Of a DNA stretch of 46,280 bases, positions 7,867-16,741 are shown piece by piece. The first letter of the stretch is position 1, and every line of letters begins with the position of its first letter. The DNA is from Lachnospiraceae bacterium UBA1818. GTDB taxonomy: Bacteria > Bacillota > Clostridia > Lachnospirales > Lachnospiraceae. The position numbers and the translations under genes are program-made. The notes below the pieces were generated by a model, which saw nothing but the letters and a program-made list of their open reading frames with translations, was not told the origin of the DNA and searched no databases. The stretch lies in assembly GCA_904419285.1 (NCBI GenBank), contig CAJFQZ010000022.1, positions 1 to 46,280 on the forward strand, given 5' to 3'.

Positions 7867-7884
7867 ATTTCAAAAAATTGAAAT
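7867..7884 (-). terminator. AT-rich hairpin at the amylosucrase stop codon
   Basis: ATTTCAA (7867-7873) pairs with TTGAAAT (7878-7884) across a four-base loop, touching the stop codon of the preceding gene on the minus strand. It is weak (all A-T apart from one G-C pair) and has no clear T tract, so it is only a possible terminator for the sugar operon. Confidence 0.3.
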
Positions 7885-9716
7885 CAGCGGCTTCTTAACC
7901 AGTAAAAACTGTGCCTCGGAACCGTGACATTATCTAAAACTATCTCCTCCCCCGTAAGCAGATCTTCGAACATTCCGCTCTCATTCATCCATGCGGTCTC
8001 GTCCTGTCCACTGAAATTAAAAATCCCGAAAAACGTCTCTTCTTCTGTCTTCCGCATAATACAGAGCACTGACTCATTATGAACGTCATATGTATAGACG
8101 TCTGCAGCAGATTCAAATACTTTCTCTGCCCTGCGTATCTCTTCCAGAGTCCTAAGTCCACGGAACACTCTGCCCTGCATGCTCGTCGCATCGCTGCGTT
8201 TCTGTTCCAGTTCCCATGGGAATTTCCCTCGGTGGATATAACGTGAGTCCGCAGCCTTGTCTGGATCATCTTTATAGCTGTAATCGTTCACCTGACCAAT
8301 CTCATCCCCGCTGTAGAGCATGGGAATTCCCGACTGGCAGAGGATATATGCATGAAGCATAATGTCCAGGCTGATGGCATCGTCAAGTTTGTCATCATCC
8401 TGCTCAAACTCAGCGCTCTCAATCCCGCACATGGACGCAGTCGTACCGCAGAATCTGGCATCGCAGGTCACCGGATCGTCGTTGTAAAGCTCTCCCCGGC
8501 TTACACTGCCTGCCATCCTCCCGGTAAAATAATCATTCAGGAATCTCTTATGAGGGATCTCCTCCATTCCCCATTCCTTAAGCGCAGCATAATCCAGCCC
8601 CCAGCCAATGTCATCGTGACATCTCAGATAGTTCAGGAATGTATATTCCTTCGGAAGTGTATACACGATATCCATCTGTCTCCTGAGCAGACGGATATCT
8701 TTTGTCGCCACAGTATTCCAGATCGTCGCCATTGTCGTCACATTGTACAGCATATGGCACTCCGGCTTCTCCACCGTTCCAAAATAGGGAGCCACCTTCT
8801 CCGGCTCCATTACTACCTCGCCAAGAAGCAGGACGCTGGGGCATACGACCTCACTGATCATCCGCATCATTCGTACGATCGTATGGACCTGTGGAAGATT
8901 TCTGCACTGTGTTCCCAGCTCTTTCCAGATATAGGGGACCGCGTCGATCCTTATGATATCCATTCCCTGATTTGCCAGGAAAAGAAAATTGTACATCATC
9001 TCGTTGAACACGCGCGGATTTCTGTAATTCAGATCCCACTGATACGGATAAAATGTCGTCATCACATAATGACCTGCGTCTGAAAGCCATGTAAAATTCC
9101 CCGGCGCCGTAGTTGGGAACACCTGAGGCACTGTCTCTTCGTATTTCTTCGGAATCGTGTCATCGCTGTAGAAGAAATACCGGCTCATATATTCCCCTTC
9201 TCCGCGCCTTGCCCGCACTGCCCATTCATGATCCTCCGATGTATGGTTCATGACAAAATCCATACACAGATTCATCCCCTTCTCGTGACAGGCATCTGCC
9301 AGTGCGGATAGATCATCCATCGTTCCGAGCTCCGGCTTTACTTTCCGAAAGTCTGCCGCTGCATACCCGCCGTCCGAACGTCCCTTCGGGGAGTCCAGAA
9401 ACGGCATCAGATGGATACAGTTCACGCCGCAGGATTCCAGATATGGAAGCTTTTTCTGCACCCCTTTTAAATTTCCTGCAAAGTTATCAATATACAGCAT
9501 CATCCCCAGCATATCGTTTCTCTTAAACCATCCCGGATCTTTTTCTCTCCGTTCATCCCGTTTCCTTAACCGGGCGCTGCGTTCACTGTAATACCGGTAC
9601 AGATTGTCACACAGCTCCGCAAACATATCCCCATTCTGATACAGCTCCATATAAAGCCATCTCAGCTCATCATGATGTCTTTCCAGCCGCTTCTTAAATA
9701 TCTCATCTTTTTTCAT
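7884..9716 (-). CDS. Amylosucrase-like GH13 enzyme (GH13_4)
   Basis: Acts on sucrose, either building alpha-1,4-glucan (amylosucrase), hydrolysing it, or phosphorolysing it. The 610-residue protein has the helical N-terminal domain of amylosucrases (FKKRLERHHDELRWLY), then a barrel with MDFVMNHTSEDHEWA, IIRIDAVPYIWKELGT (nucleophile Asp about 258), LLLGEVVMEP (Glu about 300) and YLRCHDDIGW, signatures that separate this subfamily from ordinary amylases. The ATG at 9716 is chosen for GGAGGGAGAAT right before it; an upstream ATG at 9782 would overlap the GH32 gene and has a poor site. It is last in the LacI-controlled sucrose operon. Hydrolase and polymerase cannot be told apart by eye. Confidence 0.88.
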   Translation of the reverse strand: MKKDEIFKKRLERHHDELRWLYMELYQNGDMFAELCDNLYRYYSERSARLRKRDERREKDPGWFKRNDMLGMMLYIDNFAGNLKGVQKKLPYLESCGVNCIHLMPFLDSPKGRSDGGYAAADFRKVKPELGTMDDLSALADACHEKGMNLCMDFVMNHTSEDHEWAVRARRGEGEYMSRYFFYSDDTIPKKYEETVPQVFPTTAPGNFTWLSDAGHYVMTTFYPYQWDLNYRNPRVFNEMMYNFLFLANQGMDIIRIDAVPYIWKELGTQCRNLPQVHTIVRMMRMISEVVCPSVLLLGEVVMEPEKVAPYFGTVEKPECHMLYNVTTMATIWNTVATKDIRLLRRQMDIVYTLPKEYTFLNYLRCHDDIGWGLDYAALKEWGMEEIPHKRFLNDYFTGRMAGSVSRGELYNDDPVTCDARFCGTTASMCGIESAEFEQDDDKLDDAISLDIMLHAYILCQSGIPMLYSGDEIGQVNDYSYKDDPDKAADSRYIHRGKFPWELEQKRSDATSMQGRVFRGLRTLEEIRRAEKVFESAADVYTYDVHNESVLCIMRKTEEETFFGIFNFSGQDETAWMNESGMFEDLLTGEEIVLDNVTVPRHSFYWLRSR

Positions 9717-9768
9717 ATTCTCCCTCCAACGATCATATGCTCTCACAGATTTTTCCGTTTTCGGCCGG

Positions 9769-11088
9769 TTATTTTTCCGCATACATCAGCAGCTCTCCTG
9801 CCGCTTCGCTCTGTATCTCTGTGCTAAGGCCATAGACAACGCTGCTGAGCACATACTCACCATTATTTACATAAATCTCCACCAGATTCTGATCCACATA
9901 AATATCCAGATGATCACCCTCTCTGATCACCGGTGTCTCGGTCTTCATCCGCCACTCGTCATGGCCAGTAAATACTTCTGCTCGGTCTGTACAGATACGA
10001 TCCTCCTTCCTGCTTATCCTGTATCCGCCAATATTGACCGACTCGCCCTCAGCCAGATCGAGACTCAGCTTATAACAGGCACCGCCCGCTTCTTCCGCCG
10101 AGCTGATCCGCCGACTGAAGATCCGATCCACATCCGGATGCACGCGAAAATAGATATGTCCGCCTTTTCTCTCCACGACCCGAGGTATACAGAACATGCC
10201 GTTCCATTTTCCATCCACGGTCTCCGGCATACGCATCCACCCGACCATGATCCGGCGTCCGTTCTCATCTGTCGTCGTCTGGGGGGCGTACAGATCGAGA
10301 CCGCAGTCCACAAACTGAAATCCATCCGGAAACTCAAGCGTACACGTATGCTCTTCAAATTCCACAGGCAGGCAGACAGCATGGTTCGCTTCCCGTTTTC
10401 CATCCTGCAGTATTCCCATGGGAGACATCATCAGCACATCTCCGCCCTCGGTCCTGAACAGATCAGGACACTCCCACATCCATCCCAGCGTCGATTCTTT
10501 TGTCACGCGGTTTACAGGCTTCCACTCGAACAGATCCATGCTCCGGTAAAAAAGAAGCTGGCCTCTGTCATCATTCGTCCGGCTTCCCAGCACCATATAC
10601 CAGGCATCCTTTCCCCGCCACACTTTAGGATCCCTCGTGTGTGTCCTGTCCGCCGGCTCCCTGTCTGCGAAAGGAGGGATGATCACTCTTTTTCTTTTAA
10701 AATTATCAAACGTAAATCCGTCCTCCGAACTGATCATCAGCTGGGAAGATTCATAACGGTCATTCGGATTTTTATGTATATTCTGTGGATTTACAACATC
10801 ATAGTGGACTCCGGTATAGTAGAGATACAGCTTTCCTTCATATTCCACAGCGCTTCCTGAAAAACAGCCGTTCTGATCTTCATACCTGCTTGGAAAGAGT
10901 GCGATGCCGCAGTGCTCCCAGCTGACCAGATCGCGGCTCACAGCGTGTCCCCAGTGCATCGTCCCCCATTTCGCGGCATACGGAAAGCACTGATAGAACA
11001 GGTGATAGAGCCCTTTATAGTAAATAAAACCATTAGGATCATTGATCCAGCATCCCGGTGCCTTTAAATGTATTCTGTCAATTTTCAT
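9769..11088 (-). CDS. GH32 sucrose/fructan hydrolase
   Basis: Cleaves terminal beta-fructosyl residues from sucrose or fructans. The 439-residue enzyme has all three GH32 catalytic motifs: WINDPNG with nucleophile D17, RDPKV with D153, and WECPD with acid/base E206. A five-bladed propeller is followed by the C-terminal beta-sandwich (about 330-439, DIYVDQNLVEIYVNNGE). There is no signal peptide, so it acts in the cytoplasm on imported sugar. The start at 11088 is the ATG with GGAG upstream at the domain boundary; an ATG at 11235 would run through a 34-nt hairpin and into the permease stop. It lies between the permeases and the amylosucrase-like gene. Confidence 0.93.
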   Translation of the reverse strand: MKIDRIHLKAPGCWINDPNGFIYYKGLYHLFYQCFPYAAKWGTMHWGHAVSRDLVSWEHCGIALFPSRYEDQNGCFSGSAVEYEGKLYLYYTGVHYDVVNPQNIHKNPNDRYESSQLMISSEDGFTFDNFKRKRVIIPPFADREPADRTHTRDPKVWRGKDAWYMVLGSRTNDDRGQLLFYRSMDLFEWKPVNRVTKESTLGWMWECPDLFRTEGGDVLMMSPMGILQDGKREANHAVCLPVEFEEHTCTLEFPDGFQFVDCGLDLYAPQTTTDENGRRIMVGWMRMPETVDGKWNGMFCIPRVVERKGGHIYFRVHPDVDRIFSRRISSAEEAGGACYKLSLDLAEGESVNIGGYRISRKEDRICTDRAEVFTGHDEWRMKTETPVIREGDHLDIYVDQNLVEIYVNNGEYVLSSVVYGLSTEIQSEAAGELLMYAEK

Positions 11089-11138
11089 ATCTGCCAATTC
11101 TCCATTATACTGTATCAATTCAATACTTTTTCTGATAC

Positions 11139-11172
11139 GGTGAAAGAGGGTATACTCATACCCTCTTTCACC
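11139..11172 (-). other. Intercistronic stem-loop between permease and GH32
   Basis: GGTGAAAGAGGGTAT (11139-11153) and its exact complement (11158-11172) form a 15-bp perfect stem with a 4-nt loop. No T run follows on the minus strand, so it is more likely an mRNA processing or stability element separating transporter from enzyme expression than a strong terminator. Confidence 0.65.
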
Positions 11173-11239
11173 ATTTTGAGATCCTGCAGCCCGCGCCGCC
11201 AGCACATCATATCTGATTCCTGCACGGACCGGCATATAT

Positions 11240-12100
11240 TTACTTCACTGCACCTGCAACGACGCCGCCGATGATCTGTTTCTGCAGGATCACGTACAGG
11301 ATCAGAATCGGAAGGACGCACAGCAGCAGACCTGCCATGATCGTTCCGTAATCCGCTGAGTATGTTCCATAGAAACTATATGTAGAAAGCGGCAAAGTAA
11401 GGAGCTTTTTATCCGTCAGGACCAGTGACGGAAGAAGGTAGTCGTTCCAGAATGCCAGTGAATTCAGTATTACCATTGTTGAAATGATCGGTTTCAGCAG
11501 CGGGAGCACGATCTTGAAAAACGTCTGTGAATGCGTGCACCCGTCAATATATGCGGCTTCTTCCAGTGCGATCGGTACATTTCCTTTGATGAAACCATGG
11601 AACATGAACACGGACATCGCCATAGAAAATCCGGTGTGCATAAAGATCAGTGTCAGCCTGTGGTTCAGGATATTCAATGTTCCCCCGTAAATGCTCACAA
11701 GAGGGATCATGATCGCCTGGAACGGGATGATCATTGACGCCACCATCAGAGCAAACGTAATCTTGGAGATAATGTTATTGTTTCTCACGATATAATATGC
11801 CAGCATCGCTGCGAGCAGCGTTACGAGCACAGTTGCAGAAACTGTCACGATCAGCGAATTCTTGAATGCATTCAGAAAATCCATCTGGGTAAACGCTTTT
11901 ACAAAGTTGTCAAAGGACAGACCTTTGATCGTAAACAGCCAGGAAAAAGGACTCTTGATAATATCCCGCTTCTGTTTCAGAGAGTTAATCACGACCATGA
12001 TGAACGGAAACATATATGCGATAAAAATGATGATCAGCCCGATCATTGCCAATGCATTTGCGACTTTTTTCTTTGTTCCACCAACTACAGTCTGTTTCAT
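11240..12100 (-). CDS. Carbohydrate ABC transporter permease (MalG type)
   Basis: The 286-residue inner-membrane permease has six predicted hydrophobic segments and the EAA loop EEAAYIDGCTHSQTFFKIVL that docks the ATPase. The N-terminal helix and long loop (FPFIMVVINSLKQKRDI) are those of MalG/CUT1 permeases. The start at 12100 overlaps the stop of the other permease by one base (TAATG) and has AGGAGGTGG upstream, so translation is coupled. It works with the second permease and the lipoprotein; the ATPase (MsmK type) is not encoded here. Substrate is inferred as sucrose or fructo-oligosaccharide from the GH32 neighbour. Confidence 0.92.
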   Translation of the reverse strand: MKQTVVGGTKKKVANALAMIGLIIIFIAYMFPFIMVVINSLKQKRDIIKSPFSWLFTIKGLSFDNFVKAFTQMDFLNAFKNSLIVTVSATVLVTLLAAMLAYYIVRNNNIISKITFALMVASMIIPFQAIMIPLVSIYGGTLNILNHRLTLIFMHTGFSMAMSVFMFHGFIKGNVPIALEEAAYIDGCTHSQTFFKIVLPLLKPIISTMVILNSLAFWNDYLLPSLVLTDKKLLTLPLSTYSFYGTYSADYGTIMAGLLLCVLPILILYVILQKQIIGGVVAGAVK

Positions 12101-12972
12101 TATGCTTCCACCTCCTGCTTCTTGGTCAGGTATACCTGGAGACCGCTGATGCATGCGACTACGATAAACAGAATCAGAGCCTCCGCCTGTCCTACGCCGA
12201 ACTGTCTTGACGTGAACGCCTTTTCATACACATGCATTGCAGCCATCTGCGTTGTTCCGTAAGGTCCTCCTGATGTCAATGAAAGGTTGACATCGTAAAC
12301 CATAAATGCTTTTGACAATGTAAGGAAGAGGCAGATCGTGATCGACGACATCATCAGCGGCAGCACGATCTTTCTCATCTTCATCCAGCCGGAAGCGCCG
12401 TCGATACTCGCCGCTTCCATGACGTCATCACTCAGCCCCATGAAGCCCGCCACATAGATCAGGATCATGTATCCGGAAAGCTGCCATACTGTCACAAGGA
12501 CCAGCGCGGCAAACGCAAGATCCGGATCAGACAGCCAGGATGCTTCAAAAAGTCCCCAACCTGTACTCTCCCCGATGCTCACAAATACTCTTGAGAACAC
12601 AAACTGCCAGATATATCCGAGTACGATGCCTCCGATCAGATTCGGTGTGAAAAAGCCCGCACGGAAGAAGTTCTGTCCCTTCATGCCTCTAGTCAGCAGA
12701 TATGCGATCACGAACGCGATCACGTTTACCAGGACCACCACCAGGATCACATATTTAAAAGTAAGGAGCAGTGATGTCCAGAACTCTCCATCGCGGATAA
12801 CACCTTTAAAGTTTTCAAACCAGATAAAGTTCTTTTCACTTGAGACACCGTCCCAGTCTGTAAATGTCAGATATACACCGTAGAGGAACGGTATGATCAC
12901 GACTGCGAAGAAACAGAACATTCCCGGCAGCGCGAACATACAGAAATCTTTTCCTTTATGTTTTGATCTCAT
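12100..12972 (-). CDS. Carbohydrate ABC transporter permease (MalF type)
   Basis: A 290-residue membrane protein with about six transmembrane segments and the EAA motif MEAASIDGASGWMKMRKIVL. GVYLTFTDWDG near the first helix is typical of MalF/UgpA-type CUT1 permeases. It starts 18 nt after the stop of the binding-protein gene with GGGGTGAA upstream, and its stop overlaps the next permease start. It forms the heterodimeric channel of the LacI-regulated importer. Confidence 0.92.
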   Translation of the reverse strand: MRSKHKGKDFCMFALPGMFCFFAVVIIPFLYGVYLTFTDWDGVSSEKNFIWFENFKGVIRDGEFWTSLLLTFKYVILVVVLVNVIAFVIAYLLTRGMKGQNFFRAGFFTPNLIGGIVLGYIWQFVFSRVFVSIGESTGWGLFEASWLSDPDLAFAALVLVTVWQLSGYMILIYVAGFMGLSDDVMEAASIDGASGWMKMRKIVLPLMMSSITICLFLTLSKAFMVYDVNLSLTSGGPYGTTQMAAMHVYEKAFTSRQFGVGQAEALILFIVVACISGLQVYLTKKQEVEA

Positions 12973-12990
12973 AATTTCACCCCATCTTTC

Positions 12991-14367
12991 CTATTTCTGT
13001 TCCGCCCAGTATTCCTCGATCGACTCGATCAGTTCATCCCTGTCGCTGCGGTCCGCCAGATATTTCTGCATCGCACCCCCGAGGATTGACCAGTGATCAT
13101 TCGGAACAATGGCTGACGCATTAAATGCGCCTCCACTCTGCACCTTCTCATAGATAGCCCTGCTCAGCGGATCTGTCGGCTCATACGGATTATTATGGAA
13201 CGGCGGGATCAGGCTGCATGTATACACCAGCATCTGCTGTCCTATCTCACTGTACACGATCCAGTTCAGAAATTCTTTTGCCGCGGCCTGTTCATTTTCC
13301 GAAGCCATCTGCCCGTCCAGCATAATCTGCTTTGACGGCGATCCCTGGATCTGCTGATTTGCAAAATCGTCCTCATCATTACTCATAAAGAACGGAAGGA
13401 ACCCGTATTCGTCATCCGGCTCCGCCCCCGCTTCCTCAAGATTGGGCCACGCCCAGTTTCCGTTAAGCCAGAAAGCGGTTTTTCCGTCCGCCAGATCGAT
13501 CGCCATCTCATCATAGTCTGCTCCGAGAGGATCCTTCTGTGCTACATTATATTTTTTCAGGATATCGAACATATCCAGGAAGCCTTCCATCCTGTCGTAG
13601 CTCTTCAGGTCGAGTTTTCCGTCCTTGATCTCTTCGATCACTTCCTGCGCTCCCTCGGATGTTCCATCATATGTCTCGTATATATACTGCAGCTGGTGCG
13701 CTCCAAGCGACCAGTCTTCCATTGCCAGAGATACCGGTCTCTCCATGCCCGCATCCACCAGTCTGTCCAGAAGATCTCTGAAATCGTCCTGCGTCCGGAT
13801 CGACGACGGATCAAATTCTTCACCCAGCGTCTCTTCGATCGCCGCCTTGTTGTAAATAATGCCTCTGCCCTCAATACAAAGCGGGAAACTGTAAACAACA
13901 CCGTTTACTTCCGTCAGATATTCCTCTGCTTCAGCCGTCCATGGTTCATCTGACAGATCCGCCGCCTTTTCTTCGGCAAGCGCTATGACATCTGTCGTGT
14001 CCAGGATCGATAAGGTAGGCGGTGTTCCTGAATTGTACAGACTTACCACCTTCGTGTAAGGTGAATCTCCATCTGACACCGGCATGACTTCCACATGTAC
14101 CCCCGACTTTTCTTCAAAAATTTTCGACATCTCTTCCAGCGCCGTCTGAATCTCCGCCTTGGAATTCAATAAGGTGATGCTTGTTCCGCTCAGGGACGAA
14201 TCATACTCAAAGGTATCGATCGAGGTATCGATCGAAACTTCCTCTTCCACCTCATTCGGATCGTCCGGGTCGCTTGCAAAACCAAACGTACAGCCGGTCA
14301 GCGATGTCACTGCCAGTGCGCCTGTCAGCGCCGACGCCAGGATTCTTGCCACTGCTTTGCTCTTCAT
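12991..14367 (-). CDS. Sugar ABC transporter substrate-binding lipoprotein
   Basis: The 458-residue family 1 solute-binding protein captures the sugar for the two permeases downstream. MKSKAVARILASALTGALAV leads to the lipobox SLTGC, so the mature protein is lipid-anchored. Later sequence reads as an extracellular binding protein of the MalE/CUT1 class (SIDLADGKTAFWLNGNWAWP; QIMLDGQMASENEQAAAKEF). GGAGGG just before the ATG at 14367 decides this start over ATGs at 14382 and 14415. First gene of the sucrose/fructan operon, under a strong promoter and a LacI-type operator. Confidence 0.93.
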   Translation of the reverse strand: MKSKAVARILASALTGALAVTSLTGCTFGFASDPDDPNEVEEEVSIDTSIDTFEYDSSLSGTSITLLNSKAEIQTALEEMSKIFEEKSGVHVEVMPVSDGDSPYTKVVSLYNSGTPPTLSILDTTDVIALAEEKAADLSDEPWTAEAEEYLTEVNGVVYSFPLCIEGRGIIYNKAAIEETLGEEFDPSSIRTQDDFRDLLDRLVDAGMERPVSLAMEDWSLGAHQLQYIYETYDGTSEGAQEVIEEIKDGKLDLKSYDRMEGFLDMFDILKKYNVAQKDPLGADYDEMAIDLADGKTAFWLNGNWAWPNLEEAGAEPDDEYGFLPFFMSNDEDDFANQQIQGSPSKQIMLDGQMASENEQAAAKEFLNWIVYSEIGQQMLVYTCSLIPPFHNNPYEPTDPLSRAIYEKVQSGGAFNASAIVPNDHWSILGGAMQKYLADRSDRDELIESIEEYWAEQK

Positions 14368-14418
14368 TGGCTTTCCCTCCATTTCGCTCTCTTTTCCAGT
14401 TGATAAAGTTGCCATTTT

Positions 14419-14442
14419 GTAACCGGTAAAGTAACCGGTTAC
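14419..14442. promoter_or_regulatory. Compound LacI-family operator O1
   Basis: The 24-bp site contains the 12-bp palindrome GTAACCGGTTAC (14431-14442) preceded by a second ACCGGT core (14422-14427). It sits just downstream of the -10 box of the ABC operon promoter, over the expected transcription start, as expected for repression. An inverted near-identical copy lies at 14546-14569. Confidence 0.85.
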
Positions 14443-14453
14443 TTTGTATGCCC

Positions 14454-14482
14454 ATCATAGCATTGCAAATCAAATGAGTCAA
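14454..14482 (-). promoter_or_regulatory. Promoter of the sucrose/fructan ABC operon
   Basis: Minus strand TTGACT (14482-14477), 17-bp spacer, TATGAT (14459-14454). The near-consensus sigma-A promoter drives the binding-protein gene and lies between the two operators. Confidence 0.85.
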
Positions 14483-14545
14483 GGCAGAAACTGAAGTTTG
14501 TAAAAGATATACAATTTCTCCAAAGTCCTGTTATACAGTTTTTAC

Positions 14546-14569
14546 ATAACCGGTTACTTTACCGATTAC
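14546..14569. promoter_or_regulatory. Compound LacI-family operator O2 (inverted copy)
   Basis: The reverse complement of this site matches O1 at 22 of 24 positions. The AACCGGTT centres of the two sites are 115 bp apart, about 11 helical turns, so bound repressors would face the same side. O2 lies immediately upstream of the lacI promoter -35 box. Confidence 0.82.
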
Positions 14570-14572
14570 TTA

Positions 14573-14601
14573 TTGTCCTTATTTTTGTTTTCTGCTATAC
14601 T
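14573..14601 (+). promoter_or_regulatory. Promoter of the lacI-family gene
   Basis: TTGTCC (14573-14578), 17-bp spacer, TATACT (14596-14601), pointing at the regulator gene with a leader of about 100 nt. Confidence 0.7.
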
Positions 14602-14705
14602 AAGCAGTAAGATCTGCGTATATTCAGGCATGACGCAACCACCGGGGAACAGCGGCAGAACAGCCTCTTCCGCCCGGCGCAAGCTCTGCCGGAAAGGAGA
14701 AAATC

Positions 14706-15737
14706 ATGAGCCGAAAAAAAAATATAACATTTGATGATATTGCAAAATATACAAATTTCTCCAAGACAACCATTTCCAGATATTTTAATAATCCAGATTC
14801 TCTCACCCTGAAAAATCAGGAGATTATAGCCCAGGCTCTGGTCGATTTGAATTATAAAGAAAATAAAGTAGCGCGTATCCTGGCGAACGGGAAGACCGAA
14901 TTTATCGGGATCGTAATTCCATTCCTGCACAATCACTATCATCTGGAAATGCTGACCCAGATTCTCCTGACCTATGAACAGTTCGGTTACAAATTTCTTG
15001 TGTTTATCGGAAACGGCGACAAGGCCACAGAAAGGCAGTATATCGACGAACTTCTCGCCTACAAAATTGAAGGTCTGATCATCTTAAGCTTTACGCTCCC
15101 TTCCCGGGAACTGGCTGACCTTCAGATCCCGATCGTAACGATCGAGCGCGAAGATAAATATGTCTCCAGTGTGAATACAGATAATTATATGGGCGGAATC
15201 CAGGCAACCAGCCTGCTTGCCAAACACAACTGCGATATTCTGATCCACCTGAATGCACATATTTCCCACGACATTCCTGCATACAGGCGAATCCAGGGCT
15301 TTCTTGATCTGTGTGAAGAACGAAATCTGAATCACAGAGTCATTTATAAAGATATCGGAACGGAATATGAGGTTATGAAAAAAAATATGGAAGCGATACT
15401 CGATGAGATCGAGACAGAATATTCTGGTATGAAAAAAGGGATCTTCGTATCCAACGACACCAACGCGAACGTGCTGCTCAACCTTCTGATAAGAAATTAC
15501 GGCAGGCTGCCCGATGATTATTATATCGTTGGATTCGATGATTCCCCTATTTCACGGGAAGCAGTTCTGCCGATCAGCACCGTAGGACAGCAGATCGACA
15601 AGATCGCTTATGAGGCGGTCAGCCTTCTTGTAGATCAGATGAACGAAAGGAAAAAAAGACGTCCGGCTCCACTGAAAGAGCCGGTGCATAAGGTTATCAC
15701 TCCGGTGCTGCTGCGCCGTGAGACTACGGAGCATTAG
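14706..15737 (+). CDS. LacI-family transcriptional repressor of the sucrose locus
   Basis: The 343-residue regulator has an N-terminal LacI helix-turn-helix (TFDDIAKYTNFSKTTISRYF, residues 8-27) with hinge, and a periplasmic-binding-type sensor domain (FIGIVIPFLHNHYH; IVGFDDSPISREAVLPISTV). GGAAAGGAGA precedes the ATG. It diverges from the ABC/GH32/amylosucrase operon, and the shared region holds two large AACCGGTT operators, so local repression relieved by sugar is the likely role. The DNA-binding helix has Tyr-Thr-Asn-Phe-Ser rather than the usual Ala-Gly-Val-Ser, a common variant. Effector unknown. Confidence 0.93.
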   Translation: MSRKKNITFDDIAKYTNFSKTTISRYFNNPDSLTLKNQEIIAQALVDLNYKENKVARILANGKTEFIGIVIPFLHNHYHLEMLTQILLTYEQFGYKFLVFIGNGDKATERQYIDELLAYKIEGLIILSFTLPSRELADLQIPIVTIEREDKYVSSVNTDNYMGGIQATSLLAKHNCDILIHLNAHISHDIPAYRRIQGFLDLCEERNLNHRVIYKDIGTEYEVMKKNMEAILDEIETEYSGMKKGIFVSNDTNANVLLNLLIRNYGRLPDDYYIVGFDDSPISREAVLPISTVGQQIDKIAYEAVSLLVDQMNERKKRRPAPLKEPVHKVITPVLLRRETTEH

Positions 15738-15764
15738 AATCAGGCAACCACAGAATTTATATTT

Positions 15765-15795
15765 ACTGTTGGTCAGATGTTCTCCGGCCAACAGT
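15765..15795 (+). terminator. Stem-loop after the lacI-family gene
   Basis: ACTGTTGG (15765-15772) pairs with CCAACAGT (15788-15795), followed by TCTCTTAT. It is a moderate intrinsic terminator. A second small palindrome, CACACC-AATAT-GGTGTG (15826-15842), lies further on, with no assigned role. Confidence 0.5.
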
Positions 15796-15912
15796 TCTCT
15801 TATCAACTATATTACTAAAACTTCCCACACCAATATGGTGTGTTGAACCTTGAAATTCAATATCCCTGCCGGACTTTTTTCACACTTTTTTCATACACCC
15901 CTTGACAAGCAG

Positions 15913-16039
15913 TGCTATAATGTACGTGTAACAAAGAAATACACTTAACAACACCTATTTGTCTTACGTTCACCTCGGTGGACATAATCGCAAAGTTGAA
16001 GGCTGCTAAGCGGGATTCAGTGATTGGAGGAAAAGATAA
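15913..16039 (+). promoter_or_regulatory. Promoter and leader of rplY
   Basis: TGCTATAAT (15913-15921) is an extended -10 element with no well-placed -35; the TTGACA at 15902 is only 8 bp away and is not usable for it. The leader of about 110 nt contains a small CACC-TCGG-TG hairpin near 15970 and ends with GGAGGAAAAG before the rplY start. Confidence 0.55.
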
Positions 16040-16636
16040 ATGAATACTTTAAAAGCTGAAAGAAGAGACATGACAATCAAAGCCAAGAAACTTAGACGTG
16101 AGGGATTTGTTACGGGCAGTATTTTCGGCCGTGAGATGGAAGAGACCATACCTCTCAAGATGGAGAAGGGCGCAGTTGAGCGTCTGCTCAAGGAAGAGGG
16201 TAAAGGCGGACAGGTTATGCTGGAGCTGGAAGGCCGGACATACGACGCACTGATCAAGGAAGTTGATTATAATCCGCTGAAAGGCTGTATCGATGAGATT
16301 GATTTCCAGGCACTTGTAAAAGGCGAGCAGGTACATTCTACTGCAGAAGTGCATCTGGTCAACCTTGAGAAACTCGTTGCCGGAGTTCCGCAGCAGATGC
16401 TGCATGAGATCGCATTCAAAGCACTGCCGTCAGCACTGGTAGATAAAGTAGAAGTTGATGTAGGAGACCTGAAAGTTGGAGATACTCTCCGGGTATGCGA
16501 TCTTCCGATCGCACATACAGAGGGGCTGGATCTGACAACTGATCCGGAGGCAACTGTCGTAACGATCACAGGAGTCCATGCTGCTCCTGCTGCTGACGAC
16601 ACAGAGGACGGAACAGCAGAGAGTTCAGAAGAATAA
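16040..16636 (+). CDS. rplY: 50S ribosomal protein bL25 (CTC/TL5 form)
   Basis: Binds 5S rRNA in the central protuberance of the 50S subunit. The 198-residue product has the L25 domain (residues 1-90: MNTLKAERRDMTIKAKKLRR, then DALIKEVDYNPLKGCIDEID) and the C-terminal beta domain of CTC/TL5 (about 95-185, with LPSALVDKVEVDVGDLKVGD), plus an acidic tail. This is the long, general-stress-type form rather than the 94-residue E. coli protein. GGAGG precedes the start, and a strong terminator follows. A single-gene unit. Confidence 0.95.
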   Translation: MNTLKAERRDMTIKAKKLRREGFVTGSIFGREMEETIPLKMEKGAVERLLKEEGKGGQVMLELEGRTYDALIKEVDYNPLKGCIDEIDFQALVKGEQVHSTAEVHLVNLEKLVAGVPQQMLHEIAFKALPSALVDKVEVDVGDLKVGDTLRVCDLPIAHTEGLDLTTDPEATVVTITGVHAAPAADDTEDGTAESSEE

Positions 16637-16652
16637 TCCCTGCTTCAGACAT

Positions 16653-16688
16653 AAAATAAGAGGACGCTAAAGCATCCTCTTATTTTTT
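16653..16688. terminator. Bidirectional terminator after rplY
   Basis: AAAATAAGAGGA (16653-16664) pairs with TCCTCTTATTTT, ending in six T residues (16683-16688). It serves rplY (+) and the FIVAR gene (-). Confidence 0.9.
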
Positions 16689-16741
16689 ATCTTTAATTTT
16701 CACCTATCGCGGCGCTTCATCGAAGCTATATGCCTGCCTGA

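Noticed and set aside
15902-15921. TTGACA plus TATAAT as a standard rplY promoter
   Set aside because: Only 8 bp separate them, so they cannot be one promoter; the extended -10 is used instead.
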